Source of the DNA: Paraburkholderia sp. ZP32-5 | GTDB lineage: Bacteria > Pseudomonadota > Gammaproteobacteria > Burkholderiales > Burkholderiaceae | Direction: 5' to 3' | DNA: 64,000 nt | Assembly: GCF_021390495.1 (NCBI RefSeq) | Contig: NZ_JAJEJP010000001.1 | Coordinates: 1,116,001 to 1,180,000 of the forward strand | Shown here: piece after piece, positions 26,744-36,810 of the stretch | How the letters are laid out: each line of letters starts with the position of its first letter | How positions within the stretch are numbered: the stretch's first letter is position 1 | Notes under the pieces: generated by a model | Database searches by the model: none | What the model saw: the letters and a program-made list of their open reading frames with translations, nothing else | Told to the model about the DNA's origin: nothing | Made by a program: the position numbers and the translations under genes

Positions 26744-27742
26744 ATGAAAGAAATGACCGTTGTGATCTGCAACTACAACTATGAGCGGTTTCTGGCAGAG
26801 GCGATCGATTCAGCGCTCGCACAGGATTACGCAAATACGAAAGTTATACTCATCGACGATGGCTCGGTGGATGGATCGCGCGCCATTGTCGAAAGCTACG
26901 GCGCGCGTATCACTTCCGTTTTCAAGGAGAACGGCGGACAGGTGTCCGCCTACAACCTAGGACTTCAATTGGTCGAGACCGATTACGTGCTCTTCCTCGA
27001 TTCCGACGATGTGCTCTATCCGGGCGCCGTGACTGAAGTGATGCAGCGCTTCACACAGGAAAATCTGGCGAAAGTGCAGTTCCGACTGGACGTTATCGAC
27101 CAGGCGAGCAAGCTTACCGGCGTATACGTGCCTCATTCGGGCGTCGACGGTGACTGTCGTGGTTATCTTCTGGGCGGGTGGTTGTACCCGTCGCCTCCCG
27201 CGTCGGGGAACGCATACAACGTCAGTGCATTAAGACAGATCTTTCCAGTCCCGGAGACACCCGAGAACCGATACGGCGCGGATTTCTATGCGATTTATGG
27301 CGCAGCGCTTGTCGGCCCCATCTCGACCATCCCGAAGTCACTCGGCGGGTATCGGGTACAACATGGAGAAGGTGCGTCATTCGCCAACTCCGATGATACG
27401 AACAAAGCGCCTAAAGCCTTCACGTTGCGTTGGCGGACCTTGCGCAAAATTGCGTCGGAACGGTTGGGATTGCAACTGCCGCCCGACTTCCACGATTTCG
27501 CACACGAAAAGGCGTACTTCTGCTCGAGTGTCTATCGCGCGTCGTTGACGAACAGATGGCGTTGGATGTTCAGGGATTCGCACGCGTATCTGCATTCGAT
27601 CGTGGCGAATCCGTTCTGGAGCATTACCAAGAAAGTCGGAACGCTCACACTGTCCAGTCTATGTCTTGTGCCCTATTCGCCTATCTCCGACTTCGCAGTT
27701 CGGTACATCAGTAATCCGATGGCTCGTCACGGAACCCGTTAG
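26744..27742 (+). CDS. Family 2 glycosyltransferase
   Basis: 332 residues with the GT-A core at the start: TVVICNYNYERFLAEAIDSA, KVILIDDGSVDGSRAIVESY, ENGGQVSAYNLGL and VLFLDSDDVLYPGA, which holds the metal-binding DxD. The C-terminal half (DFYAIYGAALVGPISTIPKS, YRVQHGEG) is the acceptor part seen in surface polysaccharide enzymes. It should transfer a nucleotide-activated sugar in the cytoplasm at the inner membrane. No transmembrane span is clear. It is followed 18 bp later by an acyltransferase gene on the same strand, so the two form a short operon. Confidence 0.88.
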   Translation: MKEMTVVICNYNYERFLAEAIDSALAQDYANTKVILIDDGSVDGSRAIVESYGARITSVFKENGGQVSAYNLGLQLVETDYVLFLDSDDVLYPGAVTEVMQRFTQENLAKVQFRLDVIDQASKLTGVYVPHSGVDGDCRGYLLGGWLYPSPPASGNAYNVSALRQIFPVPETPENRYGADFYAIYGAALVGPISTIPKSLGGYRVQHGEGASFANSDDTNKAPKAFTLRWRTLRKIASERLGLQLPPDFHDFAHEKAYFCSSVYRASLTNRWRWMFRDSHAYLHSIVANPFWSITKKVGTLTLSSLCLVPYSPISDFAVRYISNPMARHGTR

Positions 27743-27760
27743 AAGTGGAATGGAGAGTTA

Positions 27761-28864
27761 ATGCGCGACGATCTCAGTCTGCCCGAACACGGAATTCGCC
27801 ACGCACTCGTTACTCGCAAGCAGCAGTCCGACACAAGAAACGAAGGGAAGGGCAGGCTTGTGAGCTCGACGAAACCCGAACTCACGTCAGGGTTGTCCGA
27901 GCGTTCGATCTTTCACGAACCCTGGTGGCTCGAAGCGGCCACGAATGGCGCATGGCGCGTGGTGGAGATCAAGCATGGGAATACGGTAGTCGGCGAGCTG
28001 CCATATGCGTTCTCCCAGAAGGCACTGTGGCAAATCTCGACGCTGCCCCCGCTTACCCGGACGCTCGGACCGGTCATCAGACCACACCAGAGCGGCGCTG
28101 GTGAGCGGGACTGGAGTCAGCGTCTTGGCATCGCACGCGACCTGATCACACAACTCCCGCGATATGCCCATTTTCGTCAGATCATGGACCCACGGGTGTC
28201 GGACGCAGAGGCGCTGGCATTCCGCCTTGAAGGATTTAACGTAAGCATCTCGTTCACGCTTGTCTCGACCGGCTGGACGGACGAGGCGACTGCATTTGCA
28301 GCGTTGCGAGGCGCGGCGCGCACTGCTATCCGCAGGGCGCGAGAATGCCTGACGGTCCGGCCGATCGATAGCACGGACGCGTTCCTCAGTTTCTATAACG
28401 CCAATCTCGCCGTGCGCAAGATTGACAATAAGCACGAGAACGCAACGATGCGGCGTCTGCTTGATGAAGCGATGACTCGCGGAGTTTGCACACTGCTTGG
28501 CGCTTTCGATTCGAACGGCGCGCTGGTTGCCGCGACTGCTTTGCTATTGGAAACGCACAGGATGTATTACTTCCTTTCTACACGGCGTCAGGATGCGCAC
28601 GGCGGCGCTGTCAGCCTGCTGATATGGTCAGCCATGTGTATAGCGGGAGAACGGGGCCTTAGCTTCGATTTTGATGGTGTTTCATCGGCCGGCATCCTTA
28701 AATTTCTCGAAGGTTTTGGCGGCCGCCTCGTCCGGCGCTTCGAAGTTGAGCGGACCATGCCTCTCTATGAGGCTCTACGCACGACCCTTCACGGTGTGAA
28801 GGCGATCACCGATTTCAGCAGATTCGCGCGGTCGCGCGGCGACCCTAGTGAACCGCCACGATGA
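27761..28864 (+). CDS. FemAB/BioF2-like GNAT acyltransferase
   Basis: 367 residues, ATG behind GGAGAG. The C-terminal half carries the BioF2-like/FemAB-type GNAT fold: LRGAARTAIRRARE, FYNANLAVRKIDNKHENATM, ALVAATALLLETHRMYYFLS, GAVSLLIWSAMCIAGERGLS and FDFDGVSSAGILKFLEGFGG. Related proteins add acyl or aminoacyl groups to sugars of polysaccharides or peptidoglycan. Co-transcription with the GT2 gene suggests modification of a surface glycan made locally. The exact donor is unknown. The first 40 residues are poorly conserved in character. Confidence 0.75.
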   Translation: MRDDLSLPEHGIRHALVTRKQQSDTRNEGKGRLVSSTKPELTSGLSERSIFHEPWWLEAATNGAWRVVEIKHGNTVVGELPYAFSQKALWQISTLPPLTRTLGPVIRPHQSGAGERDWSQRLGIARDLITQLPRYAHFRQIMDPRVSDAEALAFRLEGFNVSISFTLVSTGWTDEATAFAALRGAARTAIRRARECLTVRPIDSTDAFLSFYNANLAVRKIDNKHENATMRRLLDEAMTRGVCTLLGAFDSNGALVAATALLLETHRMYYFLSTRRQDAHGGAVSLLIWSAMCIAGERGLSFDFDGVSSAGILKFLEGFGGRLVRRFEVERTMPLYEALRTTLHGVKAITDFSRFARSRGDPSEPPR

Positions 28865-28885
28865 CGATCGGGCAGGAAATCGAAC

Positions 28886-31018
28886 TCAGACGCCGCGCGC
28901 GGCGCTCAGCAATTCTCCCCATTCGTAGTCGATGCGATCCGGCGTGAAAGGCAATACACCGGCGCCCGGCGTGAACGTGAATTCGCCGAAGTAGAGTCGA
29001 TTGTCAAAGGCGTAAAGATCGACGCGAACGTATTCGAAGTCGCTCGCCAGAGTAGCGGCTGCTTGCAGAAGCGCGTCGAGGTTCTCGGGCGGCGCCAACA
29101 GATGATCGCTCCGCCTGTACGGCCCCACGGCGATTTCCATGCGCTTCCAGTTGGCGTCGTACACGTCTCCACGGGTGTTGTTACCAAACCGGTCGCTGAT
29201 GACGAGGATGTACATCACCGGCTTTCCGAGGTGTCCCGAGAAACAATGAATTTTGAAGTCCGCCGGAATGTGTCCGTCGCGATCGAGCAGCAGGGTCTCG
29301 AAGAAGATGCGGGGCTTGATCTCCCGGTAATGCCGCTCCCGATCAACCTGGTAGAAATTCGTGGCAAGCCACTTCTCCTCAAGCTGCTTCAACTCGTCAA
29401 ATGACGTTTCGGATTTGCTTCTGACGATTTTGACGAAACTACTGCCATGGGTTGCCTTCATGACAAACTGATCCGGCAGTCGATCGTAGACTGCGCGGCT
29501 GAAATCGGCAGGCGCTGCGATCAGCGGAACAACATGTTGACTGCCCAGTTTTCTCTCGACGTACGCACGTGTAGCCAGCTTGTCGCTCAAGATCGCGTAA
29601 CGCGGATCGGGTCGCAGATTGCGCTGAAGTATCTGCTCATTGAACGTCACGGGCTTGTGCAGTCGCGGGAAACGCCCGATGCATTTTTTGTGAAGCAGGC
29701 GAAGAAACACGGAATCGGGCAAAAGTGATTTGCCGGCTTCCTTGAACCTGCGAGTGAGGGTCGGCGATTCGGGATGATGCGGCTGCTCGCTGGGAAGAGC
29801 GTGATTGTCATCGCAAACGGCAGTCAGTCTATCGAGAAGCGTGAGTGCTTCAATGCGCGAGTTGAAGCACGCCTCGATCTTAACGCGTGCGTTCGCTGCA
29901 ACTTCCGCCAGGTTGTATACGCCTGACGCGATTTCATCGATAACTTTGGTGAGGCCAACCGAATCGCGCTCATTCACGAGAAAGCCTGATACCCCATGAT
30001 CAATCAGCTCAGGAATGCCGCCATGACGTGACGAAACTGCTATTACGCCGGAGGCCATCGCTTCCATCAGCGCTACCGGCACGCCCTCCATGTCGCCATC
30101 CGCAGCAGTCACCGAGGGCAGCACGAAGACGTCGCTTTCATTCATTAGCGCCTGCACCTTCTGATGAGGCAGTGCCCCCAGAAAGCGGACGCGCGATTCG
30201 ACCTTCAGTTCGACCGTCAGGCGTCTCAGTGAATCTTTGAGTTGACCTGAACCGACGATGGTCAGCTTCACCGATGAACTGACAGATGCGATAGCCCGAA
30301 TCGCATACTCGATACCTTTCTTTTCTGTCATTCTTCCGACGAGCAGAATGCTCAACGTAGTCGATGACGGATGGCGCGACGAGAACGGGAATTTGTCGAT
30401 ATCGATGCCCATCCGGCCGATATGGATCTTTGCGGGATCGCACCCCCAATCGCGAAGGCGATTTGCAAAGAACTGACTCACGGGCAAAAAGAGTTGGCCA
30501 TGTACAAAAAGCCATTGATAATCCTGGCGATAGGATTCAACTAACTTACGGCTCGTCACGTCATGGCCGTGAAAGACGGTAGCAAGGGCTCCGGAAACCA
30601 GTCCTGCTTCACGCAAATATTGCGCACGAACACCGACCATACCGTAGTGTGCGATGACTGCGTCGCACTCCAGGCTCGCATTCATACTCCAGACGCGCGC
30701 AATATCGGCTGCCGCTGCCCACTGCCGCCGAAATGCGGCTCGGGCCGCGACTCGACTTGCACGGAATGCGCGTCGATTGGAAAGTCCGCGAAAAGCGAGC
30801 CGCGCAACAGCAAACATTTTCGCGGCTCGACTCGCGCCGCAACTCGGAGTCACGACGGGCAGAGACTCGCTCCCGATTGACCGGGGAAGCGAGTCGTCTC
30901 CGCGCGTGAGACCCAGAATCGTGACATCGGCACCGGCATCGCGCAGCGCCCTCGCTTGCTCGACGATGAACGTCTCGGAAAGCACGGGAAAGCGTTGCGC
31001 AATGATGAGTATCCGCAT
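28886..31018 (-). CDS. Fusion: GT4 glycosyltransferase + TupA-like ATP-grasp ligase
   Basis: 710 residues from the ATG at 31016-31018, chosen for the AGGAGG site six bases away. Residues 1-400 are a GT-B glycosyltransferase of family 4 (RFPVLSETFIVEQARALRDA, HGHDVTSRKL, SILLVGRMTEKKGIEYAIRA, PSVTAADGDMEGVPVALMEA). Residues about 430-710 match ATP-grasp TupA-like proteins (FNEQILQRNLRPDPRYAILS, DQFVMKATHGSSFVKIV, ADFKIHCFSGHLGKPV, VRVDLYAFDNRLYFGEFTFT). The latter are predicted to ligate amino acids or carboxylates to glycan-linked groups. The fusion suggests that sugar transfer and amide ligation act on one polysaccharide. It converges on the GT2/acyltransferase pair. Confidence 0.85.
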   Translation of the reverse strand: MRILIIAQRFPVLSETFIVEQARALRDAGADVTILGLTRGDDSLPRSIGSESLPVVTPSCGASRAAKMFAVARLAFRGLSNRRAFRASRVAARAAFRRQWAAAADIARVWSMNASLECDAVIAHYGMVGVRAQYLREAGLVSGALATVFHGHDVTSRKLVESYRQDYQWLFVHGQLFLPVSQFFANRLRDWGCDPAKIHIGRMGIDIDKFPFSSRHPSSTTLSILLVGRMTEKKGIEYAIRAIASVSSSVKLTIVGSGQLKDSLRRLTVELKVESRVRFLGALPHQKVQALMNESDVFVLPSVTAADGDMEGVPVALMEAMASGVIAVSSRHGGIPELIDHGVSGFLVNERDSVGLTKVIDEIASGVYNLAEVAANARVKIEACFNSRIEALTLLDRLTAVCDDNHALPSEQPHHPESPTLTRRFKEAGKSLLPDSVFLRLLHKKCIGRFPRLHKPVTFNEQILQRNLRPDPRYAILSDKLATRAYVERKLGSQHVVPLIAAPADFSRAVYDRLPDQFVMKATHGSSFVKIVRSKSETSFDELKQLEEKWLATNFYQVDRERHYREIKPRIFFETLLLDRDGHIPADFKIHCFSGHLGKPVMYILVISDRFGNNTRGDVYDANWKRMEIAVGPYRRSDHLLAPPENLDALLQAAATLASDFEYVRVDLYAFDNRLYFGEFTFTPGAGVLPFTPDRIDYEWGELLSAARGV

Positions 31019-31168
31019 GAGTCGCCTCCTCGTCATTGGACGCGTTGGGAGCTGATACGAAAATCTTCTGGGCAGCAGAGATGCAGCTTTTGTGGCGCGA
31101 TGCGGAAATCAATGTCGCGCCGATGATGTGATGAATCAGCGTAGCATGATTCCAGCGAGGATCGAATG

Positions 31169-31186
31169 ACTAACTGGGAGGTTAGT
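31169..31186. repeat. 6-bp inverted repeat ACTAAC-TGGGAG-GTTAGT
   Basis: Lies 150 bp upstream of the GT4 fusion gene in a 366-bp gap that holds no gene. Possible operator; no T-run for a terminator. Confidence 0.35.
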
Positions 31187-31384
31187 TTGTGGGGAGGAGC
31201 AATTGCCTGGAAATGACGGTCGATGGCGGAAAAACTCTGACAACTGGCGGCAGATTCAGCCAAGGGATACCGGCTGTGCTTGGGATCGACTGTCCGCCAA
31301 CTGGTGCGGATTCAACTGGCCAATGCAACGCACTGGAGGCTGCACGAGCAGCCGGAAGTGTTGCAAGTCGCAGCGACGCGCAAT

Positions 31385-31774
31385 CTACACGCCAACCAGC
31401 GCTGGCAACTCCCATTCATACGACGTGTGCTCGGACCGGCGGCTTGTCTGCGATTGAGACATCACGTGGGCCGGATTCGGTACGCTATCGACGTGCATCT
31501 GTAAGCGCGACGGATTGCGGGCCTTTTTCTTGTCGAGAATAGCCAGACTCAGGAACTCGGCGCTATACGCCTTCAGCAAGTGCGGATGATGCATCTCGAT
31601 GTACGCGGCAATCTGCTCCTGTTCGTCGTGAATCGCGGACAGCGACATCAGCGTGCGCTCATCCCAACGAAAGCGCAGGCCGAGTTCTTCGAAAGCGGCG
31701 TTATAGGCGCAAAGTTGCGCCTCGACTTCCGCATCATGCGCGCTGTCGCGCGTATGGAATTGACAGGTGTTCAT
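31385..31774 (-). CDS. Small conserved-looking protein of unknown function
   Basis: 129 residues from the ATG at 31772-31774, with GAAGGAGACGACG before it; an upstream start is less likely. The soluble helical sequence (DSAHDAEVEAQLCAYNAAFE, LRFRWDERTLMSLSAIHDEQ, IAAYIEMHHPHLLKAYSAEF) ends in a polar tail. The pattern resembles small Burkholderia cytoplasmic proteins with no assigned role. An AT-rich leader lies upstream. It is not clearly in an operon with neighbours. Confidence 0.65.
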   Translation of the reverse strand: MNTCQFHTRDSAHDAEVEAQLCAYNAAFEELGLRFRWDERTLMSLSAIHDEQEQIAAYIEMHHPHLLKAYSAEFLSLAILDKKKARNPSRLQMHVDSVPNPAHVMSQSQTSRRSEHTSYEWELPALVGV

Positions 31775-32292
31775 CGTCGTCTCCTTCCAGCAAATGGCAC
31801 GATCGAGAATAGAAGAGCGACTAGACAAAGAATAATTAAAGTTCTTTCGAAAAATGATAGCTCTTTATTTATATATGTAATTTTCTGCCTTGCAGATTCG
31901 ATACGGAAAGCACTCGCTTTCGCGGTGCTCTACCCACTAGCTGAACATCAGATGGAATCCGACGACGTTCACGGCTTCGAACACACGGGGGCGGAGGCCC
32001 GTCGTCGGAGGCGCTGGCCTCTTGCATTACGAATTGCTAATGCAAACCATAAAATGTTTTAACTTCCGTTTATTGTCATTCTCGCGCAGCATCCCCTCAC
32101 GCCCGCTGCACGTCCAATAGCTTTCACCTCATTGTGTTGTGCGTTCAACGGGTAACAGCTTTCGTTAGTGCGCTTTTCTCTGGCCGACCATTGGCGCTTC
32201 CTTGTTCGTGGACATACCCGCGACGAAGCGATTCGATCACGTAAGTCCAACGCGCCGCTCGAGCGCGACGGAAAATACAGGAGACGAAAGAC
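31775..32292. other. 518-bp divergent intergenic region, AT-rich centre
   Basis: No gene seen. The stretch 31825-31885 is very AT-rich (TTTATTTATATATGTAATTT) and probably carries promoters for the leftward small gene. The right part should hold the oxalate operon promoter; no clear -35/-10 pair stands out. Confidence 0.45.
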
Positions 32293-33624
32293 ATGGGACA
32301 TTCCAACGAATCGGCGAGCGGTCGTCCAGCGTTCTGGCATCACCGGTGGATTCAACTCACGATCGGCATCTTATGCATGGGACTGGTCGCGAACCTGCAA
32401 TACGCGTGGACGCTATTTGTCGTCCCGATGGATAACGCTCACCACTGGGGCCAGGCGGGAATCCAGACCGCGTTCACCATCTTCATCGTTACTGAAACCT
32501 GGCTCGTTCCCGTAGAAGGCTGGCTCGTCGACAAGTTCGGACCACGCCCAGTGGTGACCGGCGGCGCGCTCTGCGCGGCGATCGGCTGGATGATCAACGC
32601 TCATGCAAGCAGTCTCACCGAACTCTATATCGCGGCCGTCATTTCCGGTATCGGCGCGGGATGTGTGTATGGCACGTGCGTCGGGATGGCGCTCAAATGG
32701 TTTCCGGACAAGCGCGGTCTCGCAGCCGGCTTGACGGCGGCAGGCTTCGGCGCCGGCGCGGCGGTCACGGTGATTCCGATCGCCAACATGATCCAGCGCT
32801 CGGGCTACGAGCACACGTTCATGTTCTTCGGCATTTTCCAGGGACTTTGCATCCTGCTGCTCGCCACCTTGCTGGTACGACCCAAACCACCTGCGTACGC
32901 GGTCGCGCCTAAACGTATTGTCGCGAGCAAGGTCGACTACACGTCCCGCGAGATGATCCGTTCGCCGCTGTTCTGGGTGCTCTATCTGATGTTCGTATTC
33001 GTCGCGGCCGGCGGCATCATTGCGACCGCTCAGCTCGGACCGATCGCGAAGGAATACGGCTTCGCCAGAATGCCGGTCAGCCTGCTGGGTATCACGCTGC
33101 CGCTTCTGACGATGACGCTGTCCATCGACAATCTGTGCAACGGTTTCACTCGCCCTTTGTGCGGCTTTCTATCGGACCGCCTTGGCCGTGAAAACACCAT
33201 GTTCATGATCTTTCTCGGCGAAGGCGTCGCGCTGCTCGGACTGATGCAGTTCGGCCATAACCCGTATGCGTTCATGTTCTTCGCCGCCGCCATCTTCCTT
33301 TGCTGGGGCGAAATCTTCTCGATCTTCCCGGCGACCTGTGCGGACACGTTCGGCAGCAAATACGCCGCGGCGAATGCGGGGACGCTCTATACCGCCAAAG
33401 GGACTGCTTCGATGCTGGTGCCGGTTGCATCGGTGCTGTCCGCGAACGGTGGCTGGAGCACCGTGTTTATCTCAGCGGCGGTGATCTCGATCGCGGCTGC
33501 CGTGTCCGCGAAATTCATTCTCGCCCCGATGAGAAAGCGCTGGATCGAAAACTCAGGCGCGCCCGCCGGCGTGGCCGTCGCCGAGGTACGGCTGCAACCG
33601 TCGTCTGGCGGCTCGTCTGAATGA
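32293..33624 (+). CDS. oxlT: Oxalate/formate antiporter-family MFS transporter
   Basis: 443 residues and 12 predicted spans. WIQLTIGILCMGLVANLQYA and WTLFVVPMDNAHHW give the OFA-family first helix and loop. GWLVDKFGPRPVVTGGA is the MFS motif A, SGIGAGCVYGTCVGMALKWF the OFA pattern, and GFLSDRLGRENTMF the second-half loop. OFA transporters exchange external oxalate for internal formate in the inner membrane. That role fits the two following genes, which turn oxalate into formate and CO2. It is 64 bp upstream of oxc with no terminator between, and heads the operon. Confidence 0.88.
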   Translation: MGHSNESASGRPAFWHHRWIQLTIGILCMGLVANLQYAWTLFVVPMDNAHHWGQAGIQTAFTIFIVTETWLVPVEGWLVDKFGPRPVVTGGALCAAIGWMINAHASSLTELYIAAVISGIGAGCVYGTCVGMALKWFPDKRGLAAGLTAAGFGAGAAVTVIPIANMIQRSGYEHTFMFFGIFQGLCILLLATLLVRPKPPAYAVAPKRIVASKVDYTSREMIRSPLFWVLYLMFVFVAAGGIIATAQLGPIAKEYGFARMPVSLLGITLPLLTMTLSIDNLCNGFTRPLCGFLSDRLGRENTMFMIFLGEGVALLGLMQFGHNPYAFMFFAAAIFLCWGEIFSIFPATCADTFGSKYAAANAGTLYTAKGTASMLVPVASVLSANGGWSTVFISAAVISIAAAVSAKFILAPMRKRWIENSGAPAGVAVAEVRLQPSSGGSSE

Positions 33625-33688
33625 ATGACTCCGTGAGCCCGCCGCTCACGATCCAACTGATCACGCCCCGCTACCCAGGAGAGATGTC

Positions 33689-35431
33689 ATGGCAGAAGCC
33701 GACCAGATCACAACAGACACCACGTCACCACAACAGGCGAGCGCAACGACCGATGGATTTCATCTCGTCATCGACGCGCTGAAACTGAACGACATCAACA
33801 CCATCTTCGGATTGGTCGGTATTCCCATCACCGACCTCGCGCGGCTTGCACAAGCGGAGGGGATGCGTTTCATCGGCTTCCGTCATGAACAGCACGCAGG
33901 CAACGCGGCGGCGATTTCCGGCTACATCACGCAGAAGCCGGGGATCTGCCTGACCGTGTCGGCGCCGGGCTTTCTCAACGGCTTGACCGCTCTCGCGAAC
34001 GCGACCACGAACTGTTTCCCGATGATCCTGATCAGTGGGTCGAGCGAACGCGAAATCGTCGATCTGCAGCAGGGCGATTACGAAGAGATGGATCAGTTGA
34101 ACGCGGCCAAGCCTTACGCCAAGGCAGCGTATCGCGTGCTCCACGCGGAGGATATCGGTATCGGCGTGGCGCGTGCGATCCGTGCCGCGGTATCGGGCCG
34201 GCCGGGCGGCGTCTATCTGGACCTGCCGGCCAAGCTGCTCTCCCAGACGCTGGACGCCGTCAAGGCGCAGCAGTCGCTGGTGAAAGTGGTGGACGCCGCG
34301 CCGCGTCAGTTGCCGGCGCCGGAATCGGTCAAGCGTGCGATTGATGTGCTGAAGAGCGCAAAACGTCCGCTGATCCTGCTCGGCAAGGGGGCGGCGTATG
34401 CGCAGGCTGACGCGGAAATCCGCGCCTTCGTCGAACAAAGCGGCATTCCGTATCTGCCGATGTCGATGGCCAAGGGCCTGTTGCCCGACACGCACGAGCA
34501 ATCCGCATCGGCAGCGCGCTCGTTCGTGCTGCAGGAAGCCGACGTTGTCGTGCTGATCGGCGCGCGTTTGAACTGGCTGCTGTCGCATGGCAAGGGCAAC
34601 ACGTGGGGGGCGGCGCCGAAGAAGTTCGTGCAGGTCGATATCTCGCCGACCGAAATCGACAGCAATGTCGCGATTGCCGCCCCGGTGATCGGCGATATCG
34701 GCTCGTGCGTGGCGGCGCTGCGTGCCGGACTCGATGCGAACTTCGTCAAGCCGGACGTCGCGTGGACCGGTGCGATCGCCGAGCGCAAGAGCAAGAATCT
34801 CGCGAAGATGGCCGCGATGCTCGACAAGAACCCATCTCCGATGAACTTCCATAGTGCTTTGCGTGCGATCCGCGACGTGCTGAAGACGCGCCCGGACATC
34901 AACGTCGTCAACGAAGGCGCCAACACGCTCGACTACGCGCGCAGCATTATCGACATGGCCGAGCCGCGCAAGCGCTTCGATTCGGGCACGTGGGGAATCA
35001 TGGGTATCGGCATGGGGTTCTCTATCGGCGCGGCGGTGACGACAGGCAAGCCGGTGGTCGCGATCGAAGGCGACAGCGCATTCGGATTCAGCGGCATGGA
35101 ACTCGAAACGATCTGCCGTTACGATCTGCCGGTTTGCACGATCGTATTCAACAACAACGGCGTATATCGCGGCACCGACGTGAACCCGACCGGCGGCAAG
35201 GACGTTGCGCCTACCGTGTTCGTGAAGGGCGCGCGCTACGACAGGATGATCGAGGCATTCGGCGGCATCGGCTACCACGCGAGCACGCCGGAAGAATTGA
35301 CGAAGGCACTCGTCGAGGCGATCGCGTCCGGCAAACCGAGCTTGATCAATGCCGTTATCGACGAAGCGGCCGGCACCGAAAGCGGCCGCCTAACCAATCT
35401 GAATCCGCAAAGCGCGGCAATGAAAAAGTAA
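33689..35431 (+). CDS. oxc: Oxalyl-CoA decarboxylase
   Basis: 580 residues, close to the 568 of the Oxalobacter enzyme. It is ThDP-dependent. The N-terminal PYR domain has [40 protein letters not shown] (the catalytic Glu) and [20 protein letters not shown]. The middle domain carries the ADP site. The C-terminal PP domain has [20 protein letters not shown] and [20 protein letters not shown], the GDS-N ThDP/Mg site with NNNGVYRG. It converts oxalyl-CoA to formyl-CoA plus CO2 in the cytosol. A GGAGAG site precedes ATG. With oxlT upstream and frc 25 bp downstream, this is the standard oxalate catabolic operon. Confidence 0.95.
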   Translation: MAEADQITTDTTSPQQASATTDGFHLVIDALKLNDINTIFGLVGIPITDLARLAQAEGMRFIGFRHEQHAGNAAAISGYITQKPGICLTVSAPGFLNGLTALANATTNCFPMILISGSSEREIVDLQQGDYEEMDQLNAAKPYAKAAYRVLHAEDIGIGVARAIRAAVSGRPGGVYLDLPAKLLSQTLDAVKAQQSLVKVVDAAPRQLPAPESVKRAIDVLKSAKRPLILLGKGAAYAQADAEIRAFVEQSGIPYLPMSMAKGLLPDTHEQSASAARSFVLQEADVVVLIGARLNWLLSHGKGNTWGAAPKKFVQVDISPTEIDSNVAIAAPVIGDIGSCVAALRAGLDANFVKPDVAWTGAIAERKSKNLAKMAAMLDKNPSPMNFHSALRAIRDVLKTRPDINVVNEGANTLDYARSIIDMAEPRKRFDSGTWGIMGIGMGFSIGAAVTTGKPVVAIEGDSAFGFSGMELETICRYDLPVCTIVFNNNGVYRGTDVNPTGGKDVAPTVFVKGARYDRMIEAFGGIGYHASTPEELTKALVEAIASGKPSLINAVIDEAAGTESGRLTNLNPQSAAMKK

Positions 35432-35456
35432 CCGGACGAACCAAGGAGATACCAAC

Positions 35457-36707
35457 ATGACCAAACCTCTCGAAGGCATCAAGATCATCGACTTCACTCA
35501 TGTTCAGGCCGGCCCCGCGTGCACCCAGTTGCTCGCATGGTTCGGTGCCGACGTGATCAAGGTCGAAAGGCCGGGGTCGGGCGACGTCACGCGCAACCAG
35601 TTGCGGGACATCCCGGATGCGGACGCGCTGTACTTCACGATGCTCAACAGCAACAAGAAGTCACTGACGCTCGACACGAAGAAGCCTGAAGGCAAGGAAG
35701 TACTCGAAAAGCTGATTCGCGAATCCGATGTACTGGTCGAAAATTTTGGGCCGGGCGCGTTGGACCGGATGGGCTTTTCGTGGGAACGTCTGAACGAACT
35801 CAACCCCAAGATGATCGTCGCCTCGGTGAAGGGCTTCAGCGACGGTCACCACTACGACGACCTAAAAGTCTACGAAAACGTCGCGCAATGCGCGGGCGGT
35901 GCGGCTTCGACCACGGGCTTCTGGGACGGTCCGCCGACCATCAGCGCCGCGGCGCTCGGCGATAGCAACACCGGCATGCATCTCGCGATCGGCATTCTGA
36001 CTGCGCTGCTCGGGCGCGACAAAACCGGCAAGGGCCAGAAGGTCGCAGTGTCGATGCAGGACAGCGTGCTGAACCTGTGCCGCGTGAAGCTTCGTGATCA
36101 GCAGCGGCTGGAGCGCGTGGGATATCTCGAAGAATATCCGCAGTATCCGCACGGCGAATTCGGCGATGTGGTGCCACGCGGCGGTAACGCGGGCGGCGGT
36201 GGTCAGCCGGGATGGGTGCTCAAATGCAAGGGCTGGGAAACGGATTCGAATGCCTACATCTATTTCACGATCCAGGGCCATGCATGGGAGCCGATCTGTA
36301 AAGCACTCGGCAAGACCGAATGGATCGATGACCCGGCCTATAAAACCGCTGAAGCGCGTCAGCCGCATATCTTCGAGATCTTCAAAACCATCGAGGCGTG
36401 GCTCGCCGACAAGACCAAATTCGAAGCGGTCGACATCTTGCGTAAGTTCGATATTCCCTGTGCGCCCGTGCTGACGATGAAGGAACTGGCCAACGATCCT
36501 TCATTGCGGGCGAGCGGGACGATCGTCGAGGTACCGCACAAGACACGCGGCTCGTATCTGACTGTCGGCAGCCCGATCAAATTCTCGGACATGAAGCCGG
36601 AGGTCACTGCATCTCCGCTGCTCGGGGAGCATACGGACGAAGTGTTGGCGGGCCTTGGCTACAGCAAGCAGGAGATCTTCAATCTGCGCGAAGTCAGGGC
36701 GGTTTGA
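35457..36707 (+). CDS. frc: Formyl-CoA:oxalate CoA-transferase
   Basis: 416 residues, a family III CoA-transferase. [20 protein letters not shown] and [19 protein letters not shown] are at the N-terminus. [20 protein letters not shown] holds the aspartate that forms the acyl-enzyme anhydride. [19 protein letters not shown] is the glycine loop that closes over the active site in Frc. It moves CoA from formyl-CoA to oxalate, recycling CoA for oxc. An AAGGAG site is correctly spaced before the ATG. It is the last gene before the operon terminator. Confidence 0.95.
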   Translation: MTKPLEGIKIIDFTHVQAGPACTQLLAWFGADVIKVERPGSGDVTRNQLRDIPDADALYFTMLNSNKKSLTLDTKKPEGKEVLEKLIRESDVLVENFGPGALDRMGFSWERLNELNPKMIVASVKGFSDGHHYDDLKVYENVAQCAGGAASTTGFWDGPPTISAAALGDSNTGMHLAIGILTALLGRDKTGKGQKVAVSMQDSVLNLCRVKLRDQQRLERVGYLEEYPQYPHGEFGDVVPRGGNAGGGGQPGWVLKCKGWETDSNAYIYFTIQGHAWEPICKALGKTEWIDDPAYKTAEARQPHIFEIFKTIEAWLADKTKFEAVDILRKFDIPCAPVLTMKELANDPSLRASGTIVEVPHKTRGSYLTVGSPIKFSDMKPEVTASPLLGEHTDEVLAGLGYSKQEIFNLREVRAV

Positions 36708-36747
36708 CGGCTTCACGCGCATCGGGGAATCTGACTCTGATGCGCAC

Positions 36748-36773
36748 ATAAGGCGCCTCTGACGGCGCCTTAT
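36748..36773 (+). terminator. Terminator of the oxalate operon
   Basis: ATAAGGCGCC-TCTGAC-GGCGCCTTAT, ten perfect pairs, 41 bp after frc, followed by TCGATTT. The hairpin is strong though the T-tract is short. Confidence 0.8.
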
Positions 36774-36810
36774 TCGATTTAGATGTGTATTCATTTCTTG
36801 GAGGAGCGCC

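Noticed and set aside
33725..35278. A 517-codon leftward frame opposite oxc
   Set aside because: No recognisable domain; the plus strand is a clear ThDP enzyme.
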